Source: Stenocarpella maydis (taxonomy: Eukaryota > Ascomycota > Sordariomycetes > Diaporthales > Diaporthaceae). Taken from it: DNA of 29,477 bases. Made by a program: the position numbers and the translations under genes. The notes under the pieces were generated by a model that saw only the letters and a list, made by a program, of their open reading frames with translations, was not told the origin of the DNA and did not search any database. The stretch covers positions 24,833 to 54,309 of the forward strand of contig NQMI01000215.1 of assembly GCA_002270565.1 (NCBI GenBank), read 5' to 3'. How positions within the stretch are numbered: the first letter of the stretch is position 1; each line of letters opens with the position of its first letter. Shown here in pieces: positions 1 to 11,100 of the stretch.

Positions 1-236
1 CTGCCGGTGGCGCCCCCGCCGAGTCCGGCAGCTCTGCCGCCGTGCCTCCCGAGGAGTCTCCGGCAGCACCTGGCACCTCGCTCGCCACCACCGCCATGGG
101 TGGTGGGGCTTCCGGCACCAGGCCGGCCGAGAGCCCTGCCACTTCGGCGCCGGCCACCGGGGGTGCTGGAGCGATCCGGGGAGCCTCCATAGGCGCCCTG
201 TTGATTGGTCTCGCCGGTGCCGTCGCCCTTCTCTAA
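1..236 (+). CDS. C-terminal fragment of a GPI-anchored-like surface protein
   Basis: Only the last 77 codons are in the window; the open frame runs in from the left edge (first full codon at position 3) and stops with TAA at 234-236. The visible part is a low-complexity stalk rich in Ala, Gly, Ser, Thr and Pro. It is followed by a Gly/Ala/Ser-rich stretch and a final hydrophobic tail of about 17 residues (ASIGALLIGLAGAVALL) with no charged residue after it. That order is the usual signature of a fungal GPI-anchor attachment signal, so the protein is inferred to be exported and held at the plasma membrane or cell wall. Its N-terminal domain, and so its function, lies outside the window. The codons are strongly G/C-ending, as in the zinc-finger gene downstream. 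A single C-terminal membrane anchor is the alternative reading. Confidence 0.6.
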   Translation, partial: AGGAPAESGSSAAVPPEESPAAPGTSLATTAMGGGASGTRPAESPATSAPATGGAGAIRGASIGALLIGLAGAVALL

Positions 237-611
237 AGATCCATCCGCTTTGAAAAGAGGAGGAGCTCCTCGAACAAGTGCGACAGAATTGGTCCAGGAG
301 GGAGTTGGCTTTCGGAAAGGCTGCGCTTCGCTTTCGGGTCAGTGAGAGCACACTCCAATGACAACCACTTGGTTTCGGTGGCACGTGATGATTTTCTCCA
401 AGGGAGTTGCGTTTCTGGTTTCTGCTCTGCATTTCGGCACGCATTCGGGTTCATGGTCTTAATAACCCGTCCGCCAGGGTGAGATGTGAAATGACTGAAC
501 GCCAGAGCGTTACAGGGCAGGGCGGTCCCACATAATGACATACGGGGGTTGGGGAGCCGGGGGAGAGGTGGTTGGGGAAGCTGCTCTGGCATTGCATCTT
601 GCGGCTGCCTG

Positions 612-646
612 GGACTGGACTGGGCTGGGCTGGACTGGACTCGGCT
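612..646. repeat. Pentanucleotide tandem repeat (GGACT/GGGCT)
   Basis: Seven successive 5-bp units alternate in pairs: two GGACT, two GGGCT, two GGACT and a final CGGCT. It is a short imperfect microsatellite in the spacer. It produces the Ser/Pro/Gln-rich spurious minus-strand frames seen here. Confidence 0.85.
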
Positions 647-759
647 GCTTTGTCTTCCAACAGGGTCGTAATAGGGTGTATGCCCCTCCCTGTACATAGG
701 CCCGACCGGACAAAGAAAAACAACAAGTGAATAAGCTGGTCCTGCTGGTGCTACTTGTG

Positions 760-797
760 AGTGATGATGGTCATGGTGCCCATGGTGATGGTGGTTG
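760..797. repeat. ATGGTG-type simple repeat
   Basis: A degenerate hexamer/trinucleotide repeat of GATG, ATGGTC and ATGGTG units lies about 280 bases before the zinc-finger start codon. No function is apparent. Confidence 0.6.
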
Positions 798-1072
798 AAA
801 ACAATTCGAGAGCACCAGGTTTAGTGATGGTGTTTGCTGCACTGCCAAGGCGAGGTTGAAGAATGGATGCATCCATCACAAGCTGCAGACGACAGCGCTC
901 CTCACACTGCTACTTGGCTCCATTACGTAAGCCGTCAGTCGGGGGTCGGGGCATTTGGTTGCCAGCCCCGGGCAGACCACAGGACCTGCTGCCCATCAGC
1001 ACCACCACCCCCCCCCCTTTACTTCCAGAGCCAGGCCCCTCTCTTGTGCTGTCGTCTTCTACACCAGAAACC

Positions 1073-2014
1073 ATGGCCGAATACTGGAAATCCACCCCCA
1101 GGTACTGGTGCAAGCACTGCTCCATCTACGTCCGTGACACGAAGCTCGAGAAGCAGAACCACGAGGCAACCGCAAAGCATCAGGGCGCCGTCAAGCGTGC
1201 CCTGCGGGACCTCCATCGCGGCCACGAGCGGGAGGAGAGGGAAAAGGAGCGCGCAAAGAAGGAGATCGAGCGCCTCAACGGCGTCGTTTCAGCTTGTCCA
1301 GCATCCTCTGCAGCAAATGGAGGCCCTTCCTCGAGGACGAGGCCTGGCGTCGGGGCGGGAGCAAGCTCAGGAGGAGGGGCCGGCGGCGCCGGCACGCTTT
1401 CAGAGACGGAGCGCAAGCGCCAGGCCGAGCAGCTCGCCTCCCTCGGTGTCAGCCTCCCCGACGAGTTCAGAAAAGACCTGGCCATGGTCGGCGACTGGCA
1501 GGTGACCTCAACCACTATTGTGAACGAGACCCCAGCGGACGGCGGCGACCCGGGCGCCTCGGCACGCGGAGTCCACAAGCGCGAGCGCACAGACGATGAA
1601 ATCGAAGAGGAGAAGGCCATAAAGGGTCTCTTCAAGAAGCCGAGACGCTGGGGCCGTGACTCCGGGACGCCCGGCGGAGATACTGGCAGCGCAGATCTGG
1701 ATGCCTTGTTAAGCGGCGGTCTCGTCGTCAAGAAGCAGGAGGAACACATGGCTAAGGAGGAGGAGCATGCTGGGCCGCATGCTGAGACTGCGAAAACCCG
1801 AAGACAAGGCCACGAGTCCTCTCCAGTCAAGGAGGAGCCGTCAGAGGAAGGCGTCCCGGCAATGGCAGAGTTACCGACAGCTCCCACCTCGGAGCCCGAG
1901 GCGCCTGCCCCCAAGAAAGAGGGCGACGCAGGTACGGTGGAGTCCGCAGCAGCCCCAGACGTGCCCTCAGTGGTCTTCAAGAAGCGGAGACCAAAGAACA
2001 TGCGGCAGAAGTGA
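1073..2014 (+). CDS. U1-type zinc-finger splicing factor, WBP4/FBP21-like
   Basis: This intronless frame encodes 313 residues. I chose ATG 1073 because the family begins with MAEYWKS and the base context is good (ACCATGG); the open frame extends upstream to 863 without family-like sequence. The N-terminus is a matrin/U1-type zinc finger: C13 and C16, then H30 and H36 (CX2C-X13-H-X5-H). A strongly charged Arg/Glu/Lys helix follows at about 38-70 (HRGHEREEREKERAKKEIER), probably a coiled coil. The middle is low complexity, with a conserved-looking block ending in GDWQVT and a FKKPRRW motif. The end is VVFKKRRPKNMRQK, also typical. WBP4/FBP21 proteins bind U1-type RNA or protein surfaces in the spliceosome, in the nucleus. 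The WW domains of the animal protein are not visible here. It converges with the NRPS gene, leaving 153 bases between stop codons. Confidence 0.85.
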   Translation: MAEYWKSTPRYWCKHCSIYVRDTKLEKQNHEATAKHQGAVKRALRDLHRGHEREEREKERAKKEIERLNGVVSACPASSAANGGPSSRTRPGVGAGASSGGGAGGAGTLSETERKRQAEQLASLGVSLPDEFRKDLAMVGDWQVTSTTIVNETPADGGDPGASARGVHKRERTDDEIEEEKAIKGLFKKPRRWGRDSGTPGGDTGSADLDALLSGGLVVKKQEEHMAKEEEHAGPHAETAKTRRQGHESSPVKEEPSEEGVPAMAELPTAPTSEPEAPAPKKEGDAGTVESAAAPDVPSVVFKKRRPKNMRQK

Positions 2015-2167
2015 TGCGGCCGAGACTTTCCATTTACAACCAGCCACTCGTAATAGAATAACCAATGATACCCCAGGAATTCCAGGCGAGTGGTCTTGTT
2101 ACGCCGTGGTGTTTCCGTCTACACCCGGCCAGATCAGATCCTCAATACATAGGAATACGATGGTCGA

Positions 2168-5100
2168 CTATGTGGTCAACATGCCCACAATCATTCCAAC
2201 CAGTTCCTCTGCGCCACAACCACCTAGCTTGCCCTGGCGACCAAACACCCCGATGTTCATCACACCCTCCTTTGGTATCGCTACCTCAACATCAACTGCA
2301 TCCTGGTTGTTAATTGTCAGCTGGTGCCTCAGAATCTAAAACGAACGTCTTGAGGGTAAAGGGGTGTTGGGCCTCACCAGATACGCATCCCTGACAGCAT
2401 TATTCTCAAGCCACGGGATGTTCCTTGGGTCAAATATAGTGCCCTCGTCCTCTACGCCTGGTGTGGCCTCGTCAGAACGCATGGCCTCGAGCTTAACACC
2501 GCTGTCATCTTGGGCGTTGGAAGACTCGTCCTCAGGCAGGCTCAAGAAGTTCACAAAGGACTCAACCACAACACCGGTCCAGTCCTTGATCTCCCACAGC
2601 CCAGCCTTCACGTTTTCCGGCCTCGATACCTCGAAGATGTCTCGCTGGATTCTGCTCGCGACCTTCACAATATCGGAGGCTTGTGGAACTCTGACCCTCA
2701 AAGGTACGAGGCAAAGTGTAGGAAACGGCAGCTCATGCTCGGCGACCCTGTTGGCGATGTAGACGCCAAATACCACCTCTTCAGATCCCGAGAGCATCGA
2801 CAGAACCTTGGCAAATGCGGCAAAGAACAGAGACTGCATGCTGATGCCGTGGTGAGAGCATACGGCTTTAAGCGTGCTGGTATCTCTGACAGCGGCGTAC
2901 TTGAAGAAGCCGACGCGCTTGTCTGTCGGCGCGCTGGCGGAGTTTGGTAGCCGTAGAGGGTCCGCTTTAGCGCCATCGAGGTATTGCCTCCAGAAGGCCC
3001 CTGTGCTTGCTCCGGGTGGTTCTTCCGGCGAGGCAGGGATGGATCTTCGCCACCAGGCAGGCGGCCTGTTCACGGCCTCGCCCCGTCCATCTAGCGAGGC
3101 TCCATGGCTGAGGAGTTCCTTGAAGCGCCGTGTGATGAGTGGTAAGCTGACGCCGTCATAGAGAGCATGGTGTATATTAAGACGTAAAGCCCATCTTTCC
3201 GCACCGTCTGGCTGCAGTTGGAGTGACACGAACGGATTCTCCACCTGGGAATTCTCTAGCAGAATGACTTGAAGTATCGGTGTCTCGCGATGACCGGTAG
3301 AGACAAAGACTGTCCTCAGTGCCGGCGTCTCCGCAACAAGAGCGGCCCATGTAGACTCAATTGTATCCCGGTCAGCAATTCCAGACACGCGGTACATGAA
3401 CACAGGGAAGAAGACGGCCCCTTTGGTGTTCTGCCACACGCTAAGCATGTGCGTCTGCATCGCTGTGGCGGCCAGTACCTCCTGCACCTCGCTTGTATCG
3501 ATACCTGCCCATCGGGGCAGATCATTTGATCGAAAGCTCAGGGGCAGCCCACCCGAGCTCTGCGGTTCGGTTTGGCTGTGGGGGTCTTCCCTAGCCGTGG
3601 ACGTTGCGTCATTGTTATTGGACGCCCTCGTAGCCAGCTCGCTGATCGATGTGGCTTGTATGATGTCTCGCACGCCGGCATATATTCCTTGCTGGCGAAG
3701 CGTTGAGCTTACTTTGATCGCGCTGATGGAGTCGAGGCCGATGTGGTAGAGGTTGTGACGTTTCCGAATTGACGCTGCCTCGACGCCAGAGATACTGGCT
3801 AGGACCCGGCGGATTTTCTCCTCCACGTCGGACCACTGGCCTTCGTTGCGAACATCATCCGATTGCTTCAGCTCTGGCTCCTGCTCTGGGACCATCCGCT
3901 GCGGTTGGAAGGCGGACATGCCACAGACAGACACCCCATCGTCGCTGAACTGTAGCAATTCCTTGTCCGGTGAGCTGACCAAATATTCGAGTACACGCTC
4001 TAGCTCCTTCAAAAGATGATCTGTGCCATCAGCGGACAGGTATGCGTCATCACATGCTGTGCGCCATACAATATTTTCTCCGGAGACTTGCATCTCCACG
4101 CACACTGGATAATCAACGGCCGACGAGCTCTTGACTGATCTCATCAGCGGCTTCCTGGCCCTGGCTCTAACTGTTCCCGTGATCTCTTCACTGCTCTTCT
4201 GCATGATGAACAGCGTATTGAACAGGTTCTGCCGGCGATCCTGAACCATTGCCTGGATCTTCCGCAGTGGATAGTTCTGGAACTGACTCACACCGGCCAT
4301 GTTGTCCTGCATGTAACGTAGAAAAGCCGACACCGAACCGTGCAAGACCGTTCGCACGGGCACGGTATTCATCGTAGGGAACAACAGTGCCGCGGAGGCC
4401 TCAGTGTCTCTGCCAGAGAGAACAACCCCGAAGGCCACGTCAAGGATCTTGCAGTGAACTGCTAGAACGGCGGCCCAGCACGCTTGTGCCACAACTTGTT
4501 GACTCACTGCGTGGCGCTTGCAAAAGTCCTTGAAAGCGGACGCCTTGACAGAAGCAGAAACCTCTGCTCTGTTGATACAAGCTCCCATTTCCCTCTGGCT
4601 GTGAGGTGGGAGCATCACTGGCTTTGCTCCAGAGACATAGTCGGACCAAAAGTCTTTCGCCCCCAGCCTGAAGGACCTGATTGTTTCATTCAAGCATTCG
4701 ATGTACGGCTCCCGGGGTGTGTAATTTCCGTAGTAGGCGGACACTAGGTCTTGGTGTAGCAGCCCAAGCGACCAACCGTCGTAGAGCGCATGAGCAAGTG
4801 AGAGTAGCATGTATGTCTTCTGGCCGCACTGCGCAAATGTGATCTGCAGGAGATTCGACTGCGCATGCCCCTCCAGAGCCGTCACACGTGCCTCCTCAAT
4901 AATGTATGACAAGTCATCTGGAGAAGCGACCTCGATTTCTCTGAACACTGGCGAGTGGGGTTTCAACACGAGTTGTGCGTACGCGAAGTCATACTCTGTG
5001 CCTTCAACTTCAGTGAAAACAGTCCTCAAGATGGGCGAGTTCTCAATGACTGTTAACCAAGCATGCTTGAGCTGGCCAACTTCCACATGGTGTGCCAGCT

Positions 5101-8100
5101 CGAGGATATCGTGGTTGAAGTACCGCTGGAATCCTGACTGGACCATCTCTGAGACCATGGAATCTTGCAAGGGAGTTGGTGGTAGTACAAGTTCGACATC
5201 AGTCAGGTCTCGCCCGTGCTTCGTCAGATGTGCCCTGAGGAGTGGCGATGAGTCTTCGACATCTGAAGCATATCCGCTGTCATGGATTCCGTCGCTATTG
5301 GCCTCATTGACGTGAAGAATTTTCACGAAATTCGCAATGCTTTGCCCCTTGGCCAACTCGCTGTTGCTCAGCGTAATACCAGCTCGCCTAAGTCTTGCTG
5401 ACAACTTGATGGTGTCGATACTATCAAGTCCAAGCTCCAAGAGTGTTGTGCTTTGCGTAATGGATGACTTGTCTATCCCAGCCAGGGTCGCGATGTTCTT
5501 GCGTATTGTCTCAACTAGAGTTGGCCATTCGAGTGAGTCTGTGCCCTCCGGGGATTGCTCAGACAGATGATGAGAGACATCATAAGAGGAGTCGTGCCGT
5601 GCTTCTCGAGGGCTCTCAAAAAGATCGACGTTGTGGGGGAATGCCGGACTGCTCAGGTCATTGACGGCGGCCTTTGCCGTGGCTTCGAACTCATCGATCA
5701 TGCATCCCAGGGTGTCCTCATTAGCCACTCCTTTTTGCGTGGCGATCAAGACATTCAATGCACCGTCGGGAAACAAGGTCGCCTCAAATGCAAGGGGATA
5801 GTCCGGGCTGACGTTTGACTCAATCCCACTCCACAATGCGGCGCGTGTGCCACTACTAGACGCCGCTCGCTGAAAGGAAAAAAGAGTATCAAAGATTGGT
5901 TTCCCTCCCGAGCACCACTTCTGCACGTCCCTCAGTGGTACGTGCTGGAACGGAAGTATTTCCGTGTTGAAGTTGTGGCAGTTCCTGATGGCAGAAGTCC
6001 ATGTCTGACCCTGCGTGATGTCGTGGTGGTATGGGACCGTGTTGAAAAGAGGTCCAACGGTCCTGTCGACATTTTCCAAGTCTATTGACCGACCCGAAAC
6101 AATTACGCCAAAGGTGGGCCCAAACCCACAATATCGGCTTATTACTGAACTCCATATAGCCTGCACGGTGGCTTGATGCGTCACACCCAGTGATTTCCGC
6201 ACCTTCTCAAGGGAACTGAACCCGATGCGCCGTAGGACAGAGACAGCTTGCCCACTTGGGGTTGGTGAGAGTTGAGGCAGAGGCATCGCCCTCACACCCC
6301 GCAGGTGCCTTGACCAAAAGTCTCTGCAGAAATAGTGCGTCCTCAGCGGTCCACGGAGGAGGGCATCAAGGAAACTCGGTGCATTGAGTTCGCTGCCCTT
6401 CTCGCCGTTGAAAAGTCTCGCCACCTCATCCATCATCAGATCAAAGCTGTTAGCGTCGTAAATAGCGTGGAAGATGTTGACGACCAACAATTGTTTGCAG
6501 ATGCCACTGACTGCCAGCAACTGCAAAGGCTTGACAACACTTGAACGGTTGCTCTTGATCCATGATTGGCGCCGTTCAGCCAGCACCATTTCAATGTCAT
6601 CATCTGGTGTCAACGAGATAAACTCCCACGGCACTGTCTGTGTCTTGACGGCCGCTTGTACGTATCCATCTACGGTCGGCACAAATTTCGTACGCAGAAT
6701 CGGGTGGTTTTGCACAAGGATCTGCCAAGCAGATTGGAGCCTTTCCCACTCAATGGTATCTGCCAGGTTGCAACGAAAAGTGTTGAAATATGCGCCCTCA
6801 TTCCCGTCAGTCCGTGATCGGGATATCATGCCTTGCTGTAGTGGCGAACAAGGTGCCACATACTCCAAGTCTTCAGGGCTGACGCCGAGGTTTCTGCACA
6901 CGGAACCCCTGTGTCTATGTTGGCAAGCCTCGACCGCTTGCGATGCCTCCAGAACACCCGTCGAGACCTCACTTGATGTCTGTAGCGCTTGTAGCGCGTA
7001 TGTAAGATCGGCGACCGCAGGATTCTTCAGGATCAAAGCGGCAGTGGCGTGCTTGAATCCTTGGAGCTTCAGCGCTCTTGCTAGCTTCATGGCGGAGATG
7101 GAGTCAACTCCAAGGTCAAATGTGCTTGTCGATGGCAAGATAGTCTCGTCTTGTACGCCATAAACGCTTCTCAGCGCTTTGCAGACCTCATCCCCCGCCT
7201 TTCCAAGGTCCCCTTCCACGTCGAGAGGCGGCCCCATGAGCTGTTCCTGTGAAAGGCTGTGGAACAGTGTCCTCAGCTTCTTGACCTCAGCTTTGTTGTT
7301 CGCCGACAAGGGAACGAAAGGCAAAACCAAGACATATGTGGGAACCATATAGCCTGGCAGCTTATCACGACACGCGCGCTTGACACATTGACCGAGTCTT
7401 TGTGAATCATCTCCACCAATTACCCGCAGTTCCTGGACCTTTTCAGCCTGCCCCTTAGCCGCGACCACAAACGACACGAGCAAGTCTTTCTGTTGCTTCT
7501 CGTTGCGGATCAATAGCGTGATGACATCGGTGATACCCGAAACAGCGGACCTGATGCAGTGATTAATTTCGGCAATTTCAAGACGCTGACCACGAAGTTT
7601 GACCTGGTCATCAGTTCGACCGAGAAAGTCGAAGCAGCCGTCGTGGAGTACACGGACCATATCTCCGGTTCGGTAAACTCGCTCATTGAACGCAGAGAGA
7701 GATGGGAAGCGTTCGGCCGTCAGCTCCTTTCTGTTCAGATAGCCCTTACCGACAAGCTTGCCTGAGACACAGAGCTCACCAACACCTCCGCGTAACACGG
7801 GGACTTCCGTGTTCGGCCGAAGAACGTAAGAGCCGACATTTGCAAATTGTCTTCCGATATTTGATGGCCGCCCATTAATTGGCACGCAAGGGTAAGTGGT
7901 CACCCCAATAGTAGCCTCCGTCGGCCCGTAGAAGTTGTGGATGACGCGCTTCGGCCCCCAGACGTCGAGGATCTCTTGCTTCAACTGCTCACCACCGGTA
8001 ATGAACACTCCTCTGCAGAGGCTTGGAACTTCTTCTGGACTCAACAGACGGGCCAGGCTAGGTGTCAGGTCGACATGTGTAATCTCCAGTCGGGAGATTG

Positions 8101-11100
8101 TGCCTGCAAGATCTTCGAGAATCAAGTCTCGAGGAGCAGCGACCAAAGTGATTCCGACGGACCATGTCCAATATTGTTCCAGGATGGAGACGTCGAAGTG
8201 ATAAGATGCGAACTGTAGCCATCTGGAGCTTTCGTCCCAACGGTCTTTGAACAGCTTCTGAAAGGCAAGCATCGCCTGCACTGCGTTTTCATGCGTTATC
8301 TCACAACCTTTGGGAGTTCCAGTTGTGCCCGAAGTATAAAGACAGTAGCTTCTATCACCTGGGGTCAATGGGCGGGTGAGATTGGGCCTCGAAGCGTCGA
8401 CAGCTGCCAGACTACCATGATCAAACGTGATAACTGGCACCTGGACTTGAAAGCCAAGGTTCCCGCCTGTTTTTGTGTCTGTCAACAGAGCTGATGCTCC
8501 AGAGTCTTCCATGATGAACTCCTTCCGGGATCGAGGCGCGCCTGGGTCCAGAGCAAGCAGTGCACAGCCCGCCTTGAGAATTCCGAGTATCGCGAAGTGC
8601 GCCTCAGGGCTCTTGTCGAAGCATATGGCGACAATATCGCCGGTTTTCACACGAGCAGACAGTATTTTTGCGACTCTATTACCGTTCCGATTCAGTTCTC
8701 TGTAGCTCCATCGCCGACACTCTGATTGGCGTCCGTCGAAGCTAGATACGAATTCCAGCGCAACTTTATCGGGATGCCTCGCAGCACTGGACTCCACAAG
8801 GCCATGGAGGAGAGTCACGTCTGACGCCAGCTCCGGCTGTTCTGCGGGTATTATGGCGAACAATTCCGGATGATTCTTCAGTACGTCCTCTTCTTGGCCA
8901 TCTGGGTGTCTGACCAAGTCACACAAGACGGCATCAAACTGTCGAAGCAATATTTCTGCCTGCTCGGCAGGCAGGACATCATCGAAGAAGGTAATCCGAA
9001 GCTGCAAATCACCTTGCTCAGGCCCCACCTCAATGGATACCGGGTAGTCAACATTGGCTTTCTCGTCAATCACAGACCACAGCTTCGATTGCTGCCCTGT
9101 TCCACCGAATCTCTGGTAGACCAGCAGTGTGTCGAAAAGTCTCGTGTTCGGATGACCGATACGCTTCTGAATGTCCGTCAATGGTGTCCGTTGATGCCTT
9201 CGGATTCCCATGCTATAGTCCATCATTGCTTGTAGAAGAATGCGATTTGAGGACGAATGCTGCGAGATGACGGGCACGGTCGTGATGCATGGAAACACCG
9301 CCTCATGCGTCGCATCAGAATTTCGGCCGGAAAGAACTGTTCCAAATATCACAGACGGCTCTCCGATATAAGATGAAAGAATCCTCAACCACGCTGCTTG
9401 CACCACTGCTTGGACTGTGAAGCCACTGACCCTAGCAGCATCCGCCAAGGCTTCGGGAGATAGAGTGCATGGCCTCTGCCTCACCAAGATGCTTCGGCGT
9501 TCTTCTCGAAGAGTTGTCATGGTCGGGAATTTGCTGATGACCGCCTCAGGTGCTCGATTTGTCCAGAACTCGTAAGCATCGCCCTTGCTTCTTTGAGCTT
9601 CTGTCATGATCTCTCTCACTACAGAGTCGAGTTCTGGCCCGGCGTCGAAAGACTGACCGAGGATTGTTGCCTCTAGACCATCCAGAATCTTTCGAAGTGA
9701 GAAAGCATCGTAGATGGCGTGATGGATTGCAAGGTGCATTATGGCTCCGCCACCGCCGCCTGAAAGGATAACAATTCTCCAAGGTGGTTCGTGCAAGTTT
9801 TCAAGCGCACTCCGGGAAGCTGCCAGCTGCCAATCTAGCAGTCTGAAGTCGCTGGACTCAATTTGAATATTAGTCGGTAGCCCCTCTTTCTCTGGTATGT
9901 ACTGGAGCATGGCAAATGATGTGTCCTTGTGATTTATCGGAACGAAGCCCGATCGCAGGATAGGGTGAGATGAAACAAGCTTCTTCAAGCCACTCAAGAT
10001 TTTTTGCACGCTCACCCGTTCCTCAAAACGAAGGGTTATTAGGTTGAAGTAATCTTTGCCGTTTGAATTCGTGAACTGGGTAAGCATGGCCATCTGAAGC
10101 GGCGTGCACGGAAGAACGGCCTCAACAGATTCCCAGCTGGAGACGCTGCCATTCAGCAGGGCCTTCGCCGCCCGCTCGAAAGAAGCTGTGTCATACTCGG
10201 CAGGATTGCCTCCAGGAGGCTGTTTTCCCAAGATTTTGGGTGCCAAACTCGAGCAGGTTGGATTCTCTAGCACATCCATGGCTGTGGCTCCGGAAAAACC
10301 AGCCTTGCGCAGCGAGGCTGCTACCTGCACGGCATTGATGCTATCTAGGCCAAGTTGAAAGATGGTCGTGTGCCGCCCGATGCTGGCTTGTTCAGACTTC
10401 GAAATTTCCGACAACACCTGCCGAATATTCTTTTCGGGATCGGACCATTCCTCTTGAGTAACCATATCCGAAGTGTTACTCTCGTGAGTGACTCGATTCA
10501 AATGGACGAGGTCAAGCTTATCCAACCTTTCTTGAAGTAGCGGAGGCAACGTCTCTTTGGATATCGTATGTGAAGAGGGGAAATCCAGCAGAGTTGATAG
10601 TATGTGTGAAAATGCATCATGCATAAACTGAACAAATGTATCAGAAACCCAAGCACTGGTGAATGTTAGCTGCAAGTCTCATATGGCCCTCGCGCGATTC
10701 AGATAAATTTACCGGTCAAAATGTAGCTGGATTTCCAACGTCCGGCTTTCGCTCCCCAGTATGGGAGTTGCCTCACAGACCAGGGGAAAGTCCATCTCCC
10801 CGTCGTCTCTTTCCAAAGTCCAGATGCTCTCGTTCATTTTCTTTGGAGGTTGCTGTAACAGCAACAGCGTGTCAAACAGCCTTGAAGATTTGGAGCACAG
10901 CGCATGGATGCGCCGTAAGGGCGTGAATTGATAACGGAGGAGTTCTGGATTCAAGTCCCGGAAGAAGTTGAGAAGGTCAATGTTCCTTCTTTTTTCGTGG
11001 AGCTTGACACGGGCTGGAATGGTATTGAAACACGGTGCGACAAGTTCGTCGACTCTATCGACCATGCTAGTACGGCCATTGACGACATTGCCGAAACAGA

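Larger units (their letters stand above)
237..1072. other. Intergenic region between the GPI-like gene and the zinc-finger gene
   Basis: I see no credible gene in these 836 bases. Open frames on both strands are low-complexity translations of simple repeats. The left part should hold the 3' UTR of the GPI-like gene, and the right part the promoter and 5' leader of the zinc-finger gene. A GTAAGC at 927-932 and a CACCAG ending at 1067, just before the ATG at 1073, could bound a 5' UTR intron. No clear branch site supports it, so it is only a possibility. Confidence 0.6.

Noticed and set aside
233..726. Overlapping minus-strand frames of 67 to 154 codons
   Set aside because: They are Ser/Pro/Gln-rich translations of the pentanucleotide repeat and flanking spacer, with no domain, and overlap each other in different frames.
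1180..2001. Minus-strand frame of 273 codons opposite the zinc-finger gene
   Set aside because: A GC-rich shadow of the plus-strand gene; the plus strand carries the conserved zinc finger and family termini.
1767..2339. Plus-strand frame of 190 codons overlapping the zinc-finger gene and the NRPS end
   Set aside because: It runs in another frame of a well-supported gene and across its stop. It is Arg/Pro-rich with no recognisable domain.
2336..2377. Stop at 2336 as the true end of the NRPS
   Set aside because: The tail just before it is not conserved-looking, while splicing 2303-2377 recovers a normal terminal C-domain end.
10709..10711. Premature stop making the NRPS a pseudogene
   Set aside because: It lies inside a consensus 57-nt intron in a continuous frame, and there are no other stops in 14.7 kb of coding sequence.
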